DNA of 48,476 bases from a virus, in IMG/VR virus record IMGVR_UViG_3300000367_000001, positions 1 to 48,476 of that record. The stretch is one strand, 5' to 3'. Both the position numbers and the translations under genes were made by a program. This document shows, in pieces, positions 7,303 to 14,919 of this stretch; the first letter of the stretch is position 1, and each line of letters starts with the position of its first letter. Under the pieces are notes generated by a model that saw only the letters and a list, made by a program, of their open reading frames with translations, did not search any database and had not been told where the DNA came from.

Positions 7303-8051
7303 CAGGAGTACCTCCCTCGTCCTGGGCTGTCACCGAAGGGCGGGTGGTCCTGCCAAGTCACATCAGGCTTGTCCCGGTTGAACATCGCCTGCTGGTACGG
7401 CTCATCCGCCGGGCGGGTCTGAACCTGCTGCACCGGGTCATCGATGATCTCTTTGGCCATCACTTCCTTGGATCTGGTGGGCCTGATCCCAACACGGGAA
7501 TAATCGCTGGAGCGATAAGGCTGTTGGCCAACGACTTCCGCCTGACCCAACCCAGAGACCACGACGCTGGTCGAACCACGATCTTCTTCGGAGTTCTCGT
7601 AGTACAGACCGCGCCCACCGATGTTTTCGATGTTCTCCTCTTGCCACGCCAGAGCGTCCGCTTCCCAGTCCTCGCGCTTGTCCGCCAACTCCGCCGCACG
7701 TCCAGGGTGTAGATCGGGGTCTAATGGCCTTTCCATCCCGGTGTGCTGCTCGTACGCGGCCTGCGCGTACCCGCTGCCGGGGCGCGAGTACATGGCGTTG
7801 GCGAAGGCATCCGAGACCGGCATCTCCGGAGCGTTGGCCATCTCCCCACGAGGACGTAGGGCGTACATCGTGCCTCTGGCCCACAGCCCGCCGAGGTCCA
7901 CAGAAGCCTGCTGAGTGCCCATGTGCAGCGGGCGGTCGGTGACGTCGGGATCCAGGCCCGCAGACGAGTAGTGCATGTAGATGTTGGGGTCTTGGCGCTC
8001 AGGCGGATCGAACATCCTGGGCTGGAACTGACCCTCGTTGAGGCGCGGCAT
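7302..8051 (-). CDS. tagged putative ADP-ribosyltransferase-like protein 4
   Basis: 249 aa from ATG 8051 (TGATG). Tag MPRLNEGQFQPRMFDPP. Motifs: HMGTQQASVDL (His43), GTMYALRPRG (Tyr63), SDAFAN, an alpha-helical insert, and YYENSEEDRGSTSVVV (about 150-165). The C-terminal block is shared with the 5766-6482 gene, indicating duplication of the whole gene and not only of the tag. Confidence 0.6.
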   Translation of the reverse strand: MPRLNEGQFQPRMFDPPERQDPNIYMHYSSAGLDPDVTDRPLHMGTQQASVDLGGLWARGTMYALRPRGEMANAPEMPVSDAFANAMYSRPGSGYAQAAYEQHTGMERPLDPDLHPGRAAELADKREDWEADALAWQEENIENIGGRGLYYENSEEDRGSTSVVVSGLGQAEVVGQQPYRSSDYSRVGIRPTRSKEVMAKEIIDDPVQQVQTRPADEPYQQAMFNRDKPDVTWQDHPPFGDSPGRGRYS

Positions 8052-8947
8052 CACGACCACTCTCCCGGCAACTTCGGTGGGTGACGCTTGGGCTGGTGCT
8101 TCTGGCCCTCGGCGAGGAACTCCGCACGACGGGAGTTGGCGGTCAGGTGCGAGATGGCCGCGTGCTGCAGATCTTGACCTTCCTTGATGAAGTCTTCCAT
8201 GTCGCCACGGCCCTGATCCTCGTACTCCTCGAAGTGGCGAAGAAGATCGCGCTCGGTGGGAATGCCCTTCTTCTCGAACGCGCCCGCCCCGGCGTTGGTG
8301 AAGTCACCGGCATGGACAATGCCCTCGGCGTCGGACATGAAGTCCATCATGGCGTCCTTGGACCAACCACGCCCCTTGTACAGCGGATTGATCTCGGCGT
8401 AGTTGACATGAGGACCGAACGTCCCCTCCTCGTAGTCCACGCGCCCGGCTAGCGTGCCCTCAGGGGTGTAATAGTCGCGCTGCCCCAGGCCCCAGTCACC
8501 TTCCTCGGAGTAGAGATCGCGGAAGGCCATGTCCGGGTTGACCTTCTTGGGATAGGCGTCGTAGCCGAGCGTGGACTGCTCTTGGATCGCTTGCTCATGG
8601 GCGATCTTATATGCCTCATGTTGCCGCTCCGACGAGCCCGCTGGAGAGGTGAACTCGAAGAACTGCCCGGATGTCGAGCCCATGTCTCCGTACTCGTCGT
8701 AACCGGGCGCACCAGGATCATCGGGGTCGTACCCGAGAATCCTCTTCTCATCCTTTATGAGAGGCACACTTGGCTGATCTGATGTCCAGTCACGCGCGTC
8801 GGGTGAGTCAATGCGGCTGTAGACGTTGGCCGGGCCAGCGTTGCGCACCCCGAACAACGGCATCTGCCCACTGACCTCGTCCTGGGTGCCCGGCAACTGC
8901 GGCTGATACCTCTTCGGGAACTGCACGGGGTTGGTGTTGCGGTTCAT
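8051..8947 (-). CDS. tagged GNAT-like acetyltransferase domain protein
   Basis: 298 aa from ATG 8947 with AGGAGG 5 nt upstream. The tag is divergent (MNRNTNPVQFPKRY ... QMPLFG). Residues about 160-228 look like a GNAT core: strands GTLAGRVDYEE and VNYAEINPLY, the acetyl-CoA-binding-like KGRGWSKDAM (191-200), then HAGDFTNAGAGAFEKKGIP, typical of the last helix and 'fast-Phe-x-K-x-G-F' end. No acceptor can be predicted. It contains the fragment GDMGSTSGQF, reminiscent of the ART Glu motif of its neighbours. Confidence 0.55.
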   Translation of the reverse strand: MNRNTNPVQFPKRYQPQLPGTQDEVSGQMPLFGVRNAGPANVYSRIDSPDARDWTSDQPSVPLIKDEKRILGYDPDDPGAPGYDEYGDMGSTSGQFFEFTSPAGSSERQHEAYKIAHEQAIQEQSTLGYDAYPKKVNPDMAFRDLYSEEGDWGLGQRDYYTPEGTLAGRVDYEEGTFGPHVNYAEINPLYKGRGWSKDAMMDFMSDAEGIVHAGDFTNAGAGAFEKKGIPTERDLLRHFEEYEDQGRGDMEDFIKEGQDLQHAAISHLTANSRRAEFLAEGQKHQPKRHPPKLPGEWS

Positions 8948-9603
8948 CACATCCTCCTCGCAGGATCCTCGGGTAGCCCCCGCATCTTGCGAACGAGGTC
9001 ACTGGCGTCCTCGGCTTCCACGACATGGGCCTGGATCTCTCCGCTGCCCTCACGGCTGCGCGCCGCAGCAAGACGGTGATGACCTTCGAGGACGTAAGAC
9101 TTCCCCTTCATCCTGGCCACCCACGGGTGTGCGTCATAGGTCTCGGGGTCGACGTCTTTCAACTCTCCGACCTGTGAGCGCTCGACCTCATTCTGACCAG
9201 TGCGGAGTTGGGCCTCGGGACCGATCCTCTCGACCGGAAGCGCCTCCCAGTTCTTCTGGACCGCCGACGGACGATGCGGTGTACGCGCTCCCCCACCCAC
9301 AGCCCACATGCGCTCGCTGTACGTGGGGTCGGTCTTCTCACTGACCAGCACCGCAGGAGGTGAGTCGAAAGTAGGGGAGTCAGCCTCGTAAGGCTCACCA
9401 CGCATGTTGAACTTCGTGGTGCGCTTGGGACGCCCACCCACCTCCAGGGGATGGTCGGGCTTGTCGAAGTTCATGACCTGCTGGCCTGGAGCCTCGACCT
9501 GAGGATCTCCGGCTTGGCGCACGTAGGGCTGAGGCTTGGGCTGAGCGGTCTCGGGACCGGGGTCAAAGAGACGCTCGAACTGACCTTCGTTGAGATTCGG
9601 CAT
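8947..9603 (-). CDS. tagged ParB/sulfiredoxin-like domain protein
   Basis: 218 aa. Tag MPNLNEGQFERLFDPGPET. A low-complexity middle is followed by a C-terminal domain with PWVARMKGKSYVLEGHHRLA then AARSREGSGEIQAHVV (about 155-198). This matches the ParB N-terminal/Srx pattern (G-H-H-R-L-A-A). Such domains bind nucleotides or act as nucleases in phage proteins; here only the fold class is supported. TGATG coupling at both ends. Confidence 0.6.
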   Translation of the reverse strand: MPNLNEGQFERLFDPGPETAQPKPQPYVRQAGDPQVEAPGQQVMNFDKPDHPLEVGGRPKRTTKFNMRGEPYEADSPTFDSPPAVLVSEKTDPTYSERMWAVGGGARTPHRPSAVQKNWEALPVERIGPEAQLRTGQNEVERSQVGELKDVDPETYDAHPWVARMKGKSYVLEGHHRLAAARSREGSGEIQAHVVEAEDASDLVRKMRGLPEDPARRM

Positions 9604-9803
9604 CAGCGCCTCTTCCTCCTCAGACGCTCGGCAACCCGCTCGTACACGAAGACGTCGGGAAGCCTGCGATCATCGGCAAGACGACGTGGCTCCAACTTGC
9701 GGTAGTGCGCGCCCGTGAACGGCAGCGAGGGGCCGGTGTGCTCGTAGGACTCAGGGTCCACGGGCTTGAGGTGACCGAACTGACGCTCGCTGACGTTGGC
9801 CAT
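9603..9803 (-). CDS. short tagged protein
   Basis: 66 aa, starting MANVSERQFGHLKPVDPESY, a divergent form of the tag (x-Q-F ... D-P), followed by a basic C-terminus (ERLRRKRR). It is too short for an enzymatic domain and is essentially a tag with a basic tail. Overlaps its neighbours by TGATG. Confidence 0.5.
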   Translation of the reverse strand: MANVSERQFGHLKPVDPESYEHTGPSLPFTGAHYRKLEPRRLADDRRLPDVFVYERVAERLRRKRR

Positions 9804-10363
9804 CAGAACATCGGGGTGTCGGTGTAGCCCTTGCGTTGCTTGGTCTCCTCGGGCGGCTCCATCCCTCCCTGGCGCTCCAGTTGGAGTTCACGCTGCTGGC
9901 GCTGAGCCGTGCGGTGCCCCTCGCCGATGCGGTTGCGCTGACCCTTGGGCAGGTGCTCGAAGAGGGTGCCTCGGATCGTCTGGCGAGGCTTGGCGGGCAC
10001 GGCGTGCTCGCTCATCTGATCGAGGTTGAACACGGCCCGCTGAGCGTGCTCACGTCCATAGTCCATGGCCTCGCGTCGGCCCTCGATGTTGACGCTCTCG
10101 TCCAAGAACGTCGTGCCTTCACTCTGCCACGCCCCGTGATAGGACGAGGGATCGCGCATGTGCTCGCCATGGCGCTCCAAGTACCCGCCGATGTCCTCAG
10201 GTTGGGCCGTGCCAGGCACCTGCTCCTCGTGTCCCCATCGCGAGACCATGTAGCCCGACTCAGGCTCGGCCCCGGTGTGAGGGTTCGCTGAGTAGCCGCC
10301 CCAGCCTTCGGGGTCGGTCAACTTGCCGTGGAACTCGTCTGGGGAGAGGGCGCGATGAGACAT
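9803..10363 (-). CDS. first gene of the tagged-protein operon, uncharacterised
   Basis: 186 aa from ATG 10363. The start MSHRALSPDEFHGKLTDPEG is a distant form of the tag. The segment GGYSANPHTGAEPESGYMVS, followed by YLERHG, SSYHGAW and TTFLDESVNIEG, resembles a domain I recall from other phage proteins but cannot name. No Shine-Dalgarno is seen; a TAGACT box ends 6 nt before ATG, so the mRNA may be leaderless. Confidence 0.55.
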   Translation of the reverse strand: MSHRALSPDEFHGKLTDPEGWGGYSANPHTGAEPESGYMVSRWGHEEQVPGTAQPEDIGGYLERHGEHMRDPSSYHGAWQSEGTTFLDESVNIEGRREAMDYGREHAQRAVFNLDQMSEHAVPAKPRQTIRGTLFEHLPKGQRNRIGEGHRTAQRQQRELQLERQGGMEPPEETKQRKGYTDTPMF

Positions 10364-10369
10364 GCCCAC

Positions 10370-10375
10370 AGTCTA
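10370..10375 (-). promoter_or_regulatory. -10 box implying a leaderless transcript
   Basis: Minus-strand TAGACT is separated by 6 nt (GTGGGC) from the ATG of the 10363 gene, which lacks a ribosome site. The transcription start would fall at or next to the A of ATG. It would drive the nine-gene tagged operon. The -35 is poor. Confidence 0.4.
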
Positions 10376-10426
10376 CGAGATGGGCCTCATGGATCCGAGG
10401 GAGGGCAATGCTTGGCAGACTAGGTA

Positions 10427-10455
10427 TTGCAGAACATGTCCATCCCCTATATCAT
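10427..10455 (+). promoter_or_regulatory. sigma-70-type promoter with CCGACCA leader
   Basis: TTGCAG (10427-10432), 17-bp spacer, TATCAT (10450-10455). ACCGACCA (10464-10471) and AAGGAG follow, then ATG 10485. The shared leader element and exact spacing support it. Confidence 0.6.
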
Positions 10456-10484
10456 GGGGGAGTACCGACCAAGGAGATCCCGAG

Positions 10485-11633
10485 ATGACCCAGCACATCG
10501 TCCGCACCACCTCCCTCAACGCGATCGCCGACGAGATCGTTCGCCTCAACAAGCGGGCCGCGAAGATCGGCGTCGAGCCCCTGATCCTGCGCCTCGTCTC
10601 CTCTGAGGACCGCCAAGTCCCCAACAAGGACGGGGTCTACGAGATCGTCAACTACTCGACCGTCGAACTGGTCGGCGAGACCCCGCGCCTGGAGGGCTGG
10701 ACCTTCGTCGCCGCCCTGGAGCACACCGAGGCGGGCAACATCATCCGCACCGTCCCCGGCCACGAGGACGACCTGCCCGTCGAGTACCGCGAGGTCGGCC
10801 CCGACTGCGACCACTGCGGCCTGGACCGTCGCCGCAAGGACACCTTCGTCGTTCGCCACCAGGACGGCCACTACGCCCACGTCGGGCGCACCTGCCTCAA
10901 GGACTTCACCGGGCACGCCAACCCGCTGCGCCTGGCTGCTTGGTTCGAGGCCGTCCAGGCCCTGGTGGACGACATCGAGGGCGACGACTTCGAGGGCGGG
11001 GGCGAGCGCCGCTGGAGCGTGCTGAGCCTGACCGTCGCTGCCGCCGCCGCCATCCGCGTGGACGGCTTCACCAGCCGCCGCAAGGCCAAGGAAGAGGGCG
11101 GGCTGGCCACCGCCGACACCGTCGGCCGGATCCTCAACGGCAGCCTGTCTCGCGACATCGAGAAGGACTACGAGTTCACCGCCGAGGACGAGGCCGTGGC
11201 CGAGGGCACCATCGCCTGGGTCGAGGGCCTGGCTGGCCGCAACGACTACGAGCACAACCTGCAGGTGGTCTTCGCTCAGACCTCAGCCAACGCCCGCGCC
11301 CTGGGCTTCATCGCCGCCGCCGTCAACGGCTTCCGCTCACAGGCCGAGAAGAACGCCCGCGAGCAGGCCACCACCCCAGTCCCCACCGGCCGTCAGGTGG
11401 TCGAGGGCGAGGTCGTCAAGACCGACGTCAAGGACAACGCCTACGGCGTCCGCTACGTCTTCACCGTCCGCGCCACCGAGGGCTTCCTGGTCTGGGGCAC
11501 GATCCCCAAGGCCATCCAGAGCCAGGTCGAGGTGGGCTCCAAGGTCCGCTTCACCGCCACCCTGGACCGCAGCGACCGTGACGAGACCTTCGGCTTCTTC
11601 TCGCGCCCCTCGAAGGCCGAGGTGGTCGCGTGA
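10485..11633 (+). CDS. zinc-ribbon and OB-fold-like nucleic-acid-binding protein
   Basis: 382 aa; AAGGAG 8 nt before ATG 10485. Residues about 105-140 hold CDHCGLDRRRKDTFVV then HVGRTCLKDFTG, a C-x2-C ... C zinc site. The middle is helical. The C-terminal 80 residues (GEVVKTDVKDNAYGVRYVF to FGFFSRPSKAEVV) alternate strands as in an OB-fold. Similar proteins occur in actinophages as hypotheticals. Binding to single-stranded nucleic acid is inferred. GC-rich codon use and a dedicated promoter suggest strong expression. Confidence 0.6.
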   Translation: MTQHIVRTTSLNAIADEIVRLNKRAAKIGVEPLILRLVSSEDRQVPNKDGVYEIVNYSTVELVGETPRLEGWTFVAALEHTEAGNIIRTVPGHEDDLPVEYREVGPDCDHCGLDRRRKDTFVVRHQDGHYAHVGRTCLKDFTGHANPLRLAAWFEAVQALVDDIEGDDFEGGGERRWSVLSLTVAAAAAIRVDGFTSRRKAKEEGGLATADTVGRILNGSLSRDIEKDYEFTAEDEAVAEGTIAWVEGLAGRNDYEHNLQVVFAQTSANARALGFIAAAVNGFRSQAEKNAREQATTPVPTGRQVVEGEVVKTDVKDNAYGVRYVFTVRATEGFLVWGTIPKAIQSQVEVGSKVRFTATLDRSDRDETFGFFSRPSKAEVVA

Positions 11634-11743
11634 CACAGACACGGATCACCAAGACCTCCCGCCCCCGACCCCGGTGGTGGGAGGTCGAGGAGGAGGAAGC
11701 CAGCACCGAAGACATCCTCACCCAAGCCAAGGAGAACAAGTGA
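11630..11743 (+). CDS. 37-aa hypothetical protein
   Basis: GTGA overlap with the preceding gene. The product begins VTQTRITKTSRPRPRWWEVE: basic then acidic, with a helical tail. Function unknown. It ends in a GTGA overlap with the next start. Confidence 0.5.
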   Translation: MTQTRITKTSRPRPRWWEVEEEEASTEDILTQAKENK

Positions 11744-11907
11744 TCTACCTCATCGCCGCGTGGATCGTCGCCATCGTCTGGTGGCTGATCATCGTGTGGC
11801 GGGAGTCTCAGAACCCCGCGCACGACCACCACGAAGACTTCTTCCTCCCCGAAACCTGCGCTGGGTGCGAGCACATCAGCCGGACGCTGAAGGACCGGCA
11901 ACGATGA
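11740..11907 (+). CDS. 55-aa membrane protein with C-x2-C tail
   Basis: GTG 11740 has AAGGAG 5 nt upstream. One transmembrane helix (LIAAWIVAIVWWLIIVW) is followed by a His-rich linker and CAGCEH, a possible metal pair. Start and stop overlap the neighbours. Confidence 0.55.
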   Translation: MIYLIAAWIVAIVWWLIIVWRESQNPAHDHHEDFFLPETCAGCEHISRTLKDRQR

Positions 11908-12014
11908 ACAACTGGTACGTGCAACTCGGGCTCGCCATCGCCATCGCCGTCGGGATCCTGATCTGGATCTGGATCATGTACCTGACCGGCGGTGCGGAGA
12001 TGGACCTCCCCTAG
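11904..12014 (+). CDS. 36-aa single-span membrane protein
   Basis: MNNWYVQLGLAIAIAVGILI continues the hydrophobic span to about residue 27, with a short acidic tail. ATGA overlap with the previous gene. The stop is immediately followed by the terminator. Confidence 0.5.
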   Translation: MNNWYVQLGLAIAIAVGILIWIWIMYLTGGAEMDLP

Positions 12015-12059
12015 ACACGAGAAGGGGCCGGGAGCGAATCCTGGCCCCTTCTCGTGTCT
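12013..12059. terminator. bidirectional hairpin terminator
   Basis: A perfect 17-bp stem (12013-12029 with 12043-12059, AGACACGAGAAGGGGCC arm) and a 13-nt loop sit between convergent genes ending at 12014 and 12082. It lacks a long T tract, as is common in actinobacterial genomes. Confidence 0.8.
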
Positions 12060-12081
12060 CAGGCTGAGAGAGACACCACGA

Positions 12082-12642
12082 TCATCGCAAGCCCAGTGAA
12101 TCGGCACAAGCAGGCCACGCACCGATCCCGGCGGGATGGATCTCCAGCAGACGCTCGGCTACCGCGATCTGCTGCTCACGAGTGGCGTGGTGGGGCCACT
12201 CGGCATACTGCTGACCGCCAGCCCAGTCCCACGATCGCTTCTCGAACTGCAGGCCACCGTAGAACCCGTTGCCGGTGTCGATGTCCCAGGTCTGGTTGGA
12301 CTCGCACTCGGCAAGAGAGTCCCAAGGCACTCCAGATGAGCCTGAGGCGGGCGCTGCGGGCTCCTGAGAAGTCTCCGGGGTGCTGGTATCAGCAGGGGGG
12401 TCCGAAGCCTCCTGAGGGCTCTCAGCGCTTCCAGAGAGCGAGAGCACCTGACCGGGGAAGATCAGGTTGGGGTCAGAGATCTTGTGGGCGTTGGCCTGAT
12501 GGACCGCCTCCCACGAGGTGCCGTGCTGGTTGGCGATGGTGCTGAGGGTGTCGCCCTCCTGCACCTCGACCTGGGCGAGCGCGGCGGGGGCGAACAAGAG
12601 CAGGAACAGGGCAGTCATGCCCAGGATTAGAGAAGCACGCAT
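12082..12642 (-). CDS. secreted LysM-Rpf-like muralytic protein
   Basis: 186 aa from ATG 12642, with AAGGAG 5 nt upstream. Signal peptide about 1-23 (MRASLILGMTALFLLLFAPA, cleavage after ALA). LysM domain about 25-70 (VQEGDTLSTIANQHGTSWEA). Ser/Pro/Thr/Glu-rich linker 71-104. Rpf-type transglycosylase domain 105-184 (PWDSLAECESNQTWDI, GFYGGLQF, catalytic Glu114 by analogy with RpfB). Resuscitation-promoting factors cleave actinobacterial peptidoglycan. The Sec signal is unusual for a phage lysin because it would export the enzyme without a holin. The leader holds CCACCGACCC, a variant of the shared element. Confidence 0.85.
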   Translation of the reverse strand: MRASLILGMTALFLLLFAPAALAQVEVQEGDTLSTIANQHGTSWEAVHQANAHKISDPNLIFPGQVLSLSGSAESPQEASDPPADTSTPETSQEPAAPASGSSGVPWDSLAECESNQTWDIDTGNGFYGGLQFEKRSWDWAGGQQYAEWPHHATREQQIAVAERLLEIHPAGIGAWPACADSLGLR

Positions 12643-12793
12643 GATGGCTCCTTGGGTCGGTGGCACGGATCACTCGTTGCCCGCCAAGCCCGCAGACAAC
12701 GAAGAACCGAAGATACTCACCGACTCAAGACCAGCCACCGTCCAACCGGCCAGTGGAGAGAGAAGGGGGTTACATGCCCGGAACAGGGGTCCG

Positions 12794-14203
12794 CTAGTTC
12801 TTATCGCCTTCAGCCAGTTCGATGACGTCCTCAGTGGGGATCTCGTGGTCGAACTGCTTCTGGGCGTCTCCCACGCCCGAGCCGAAGATCCTGCTGAGCA
12901 CCCCCGCATTGGCCTTTGCCTCGATGCCAATGGAGATCTGGTCGCGGTTGTCGTTGATGTCCTTGAACCGCTCGGTCATCTTGAAGAAGCGATCGATCTC
13001 GGCGCTGATCGCAGGGTCGGGGTAGCCGCCCTCCAGCATCTCGCTGAATCGCCCGAACATGGCCCGTTGAGCCTGAATCTCCAGCAATCCGCTCATGACG
13101 TCGTTGAGGTCATCAGTGGACCTCAGACGCACCGGGATGTCGTAGGCGCAGTCAGACCCAGGCTTGTAGGCGGGGCACTTGGCAGCCAGGACACACTGGT
13201 TGCACTGCATGAGGTTCTCGGCCCTCACACGGGGCGAGGAGACCTCCTTGGACTCCGTGACGTTGCCGTTCTCGTCTGTGGTCTCCTCGGTGCGTGAGAA
13301 CATCTCCAAGATGGGCAACAACTTGCGATCAGCACGGGGCTCGACTTCCGTGTTCTGAGGGGGGTCAGCAGGGGCGACATCAACTTCCGAACCCCCCACT
13401 TCCGTATTCGGAGCCTCTTCTTCCATAGGCTCGGTATCTGCTAACGCCTGCTCCATGGACATGAAGGAAGCCACAGCGAGGGCACACAAAGTCTCCGCGT
13501 CCCCTTGCTCGACGGCTTCGGTATCCCACCCAGCCTCGTCCATGATCGAGCGGTGTCGCTTTACCCCACGTTCGAAGTACTTGGCGCTGTAGCGCCGCAG
13601 GCGCGTACCCGTCCACACGATCAGTTCACCGTACTTCTCGGGGCTCAGCCAGGACGAGGTCGTGGCAGCCGTGACTGGTAGTGCCGTGAGGTCAGACACC
13701 TTCGTCGTACCCAGGGCCAGGATCTCCAGCCCCTGCTGAGCAGCGACCGTCCTCACCATCCGACGCACGGCGTCGTCACCCAGCGCCCTCTCGTGGATCC
13801 CCACGTACCGGAAGCGCAGAGCAAGATCCTCGATCTCCTCCTGCCCATGCTCAGGACGCCATACTGGGACAGCCTTGTTGTCGGGCAGGTGGCTCCAGAA
13901 CTCCTTGCGATTGAGGACCACCCGCTCGTGGTCCTCGTGATCGATCTCGACCGCCAGGCTCAGTCGCTGGATGTTGGCAGCGATGAACTCGTGGTAACCG
14001 TGATCATCACGATCCTCGTGAGGCGTGCCACCATGCACCATGGCCTCGACGTCGGGCGGCAAGTGCTCGTGGATCTGGTAAGGCTTGGTCTTAGGCAGCC
14101 TGGGCACCAGGCTCGACCAGGAGTAGGAGATCGCCTCGGCCCCGTAACGGATCAGGCGATCGCGGTGGGTGGGGTTGCTCGCGCCCTCGAAGAAGATCTG
14201 CAT
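12794..14203 (-). CDS. TIM-barrel transglycosylase-like protein with Cys cluster
   Basis: 469 aa from ATG 14203, 4 nt after the upstream stop. Residues 1-255 resemble the barrel of TGT/DpdA-type enzymes: AISYSWSSL, HEFIAANIQRLSLAVEIDHE, KAVPVWRPEHG, FRYVGIHE, LEILALGTTK and LPVTAATTSSWLSPEKYGEL. The Asp expected near the SSW element in DpdA (V-D-S-T-S-W) is Ala/Thr here, so catalysis is doubtful. After an acidic linker, Cys334, 337, 343 and 352 form a likely metal site and a helical C-terminal domain follows. No queuosine or preQ0 genes lie in the window. An alternative is a packaging-related scaffold. Confidence 0.4.
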   Translation of the reverse strand: MQIFFEGASNPTHRDRLIRYGAEAISYSWSSLVPRLPKTKPYQIHEHLPPDVEAMVHGGTPHEDRDDHGYHEFIAANIQRLSLAVEIDHEDHERVVLNRKEFWSHLPDNKAVPVWRPEHGQEEIEDLALRFRYVGIHERALGDDAVRRMVRTVAAQQGLEILALGTTKVSDLTALPVTAATTSSWLSPEKYGELIVWTGTRLRRYSAKYFERGVKRHRSIMDEAGWDTEAVEQGDAETLCALAVASFMSMEQALADTEPMEEEAPNTEVGGSEVDVAPADPPQNTEVEPRADRKLLPILEMFSRTEETTDENGNVTESKEVSSPRVRAENLMQCNQCVLAAKCPAYKPGSDCAYDIPVRLRSTDDLNDVMSGLLEIQAQRAMFGRFSEMLEGGYPDPAISAEIDRFFKMTERFKDINDNRDQISIGIEAKANAGVLSRIFGSGVGDAQKQFDHEIPTEDVIELAEGDKN

Positions 14204-14207
14204 GAGA

Positions 14208-14627
14208 TCAAGGGTACAGGGCCTCGAAGGCTCGACGGTTGACGTCCCTGGGGTACGAGGTCTGAGCCTCACGGAAGCAGAAGGCACTGATCCCCGTCTC
14301 GCTCAGAGCGTTCACGACCTCCAGATCCGCATCGACATGGAACAGCACCGTGCTCTGCAAGCCCATGGCCTGGAGCACGGCCTCGACCACCATCTCGTCG
14401 TGCTTGAGGTTGGTGACCCAAGGGATGGCCGTCCAGCGGACCTGTCGCTCCAGCCACTTCATGGCGTGGTCTCGGGGCGCGTCAACGGGGATCAGGACAT
14501 GCAAGGGGAACCGCTCAGAGAACGCCTCCACGAGTGCCAGGCCCTGGGGGATGGCTCGTGCTGCGGTGATTGGTGTTCCCTGCTTCCAATCAGCCAGCAC
14601 CCCCTCGAAGCGGACGGTGACGATCAT
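14208..14627 (-). CDS. degenerate HAD-like protein
   Basis: 139 aa. MIVTVRFEGVLADWKQGTPI resembles HAD motif I (D-x-D-G-T-L), but the catalytic Asp pair is replaced (R-F-E-G-V-L). Later FPLHVLIPVDAPRDHAMKWL and VTNLKHDEMVVEAVL fit the Rossmann core, and LFHVDADLEVVNAL the last acidic motif. It is probably a HAD-fold protein without phosphatase chemistry, coupled to the barrel gene downstream. The start overlaps the preceding stop (ATGA). Confidence 0.45.
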   Translation of the reverse strand: MIVTVRFEGVLADWKQGTPITAARAIPQGLALVEAFSERFPLHVLIPVDAPRDHAMKWLERQVRWTAIPWVTNLKHDEMVVEAVLQAMGLQSTVLFHVDADLEVVNALSETGISAFCFREAQTSYPRDVNRRAFEALYP

Positions 14628-14917
14628 GGCTTGACGATCCCACGCTGCGCCTGCTGAGCAAGACGAGCCTGCTCTTGGATGCAGCGCTGCGCAGTCTCCA
14701 CAGCCTGGACGTCCTTGGCCACCTCGGTGCAGGCGCGATAGATGTCCTGCAGTGCGGGCTGGTGAAGGACGTCGAACTTCTCGATGTCCTGGTAGTCCAT
14801 GAGGGCCTGAGCCTGGCCACGCTCATCGATGACGATCATGAAGGCGGTGAGCGCCTTAGGGCGCTCGTCCTGCTCCGGCCCATGGTCGTGGTTCGTCTCG
14901 TGCTGCGTGTCGTCCAT
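14624..14917 (-). CDS. 97-aa hypothetical helical protein
   Basis: An acidic, His-rich N-terminus (MDDTQHETNHDHGPEQDERP) is followed by a possible beta segment (TAFMIVIDERGQAQALMDY) and a coiled-coil-like helix (AKDVQAVETAQRCIQEQARL). No family is recognised. ATGA overlap with the next gene. Confidence 0.6.
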   Translation of the reverse strand: MDDTQHETNHDHGPEQDERPKALTAFMIVIDERGQAQALMDYQDIEKFDVLHQPALQDIYRACTEVAKDVQAVETAQRCIQEQARLAQQAQRGIVKP

Positions 14918-14919
14918 GT

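Noticed and set aside
14208-14627. Active HAD phosphatase
   Set aside because: Motif I lacks both catalytic Asp residues (R-F-E-G-V-L), so only a HAD-like fold is proposed.
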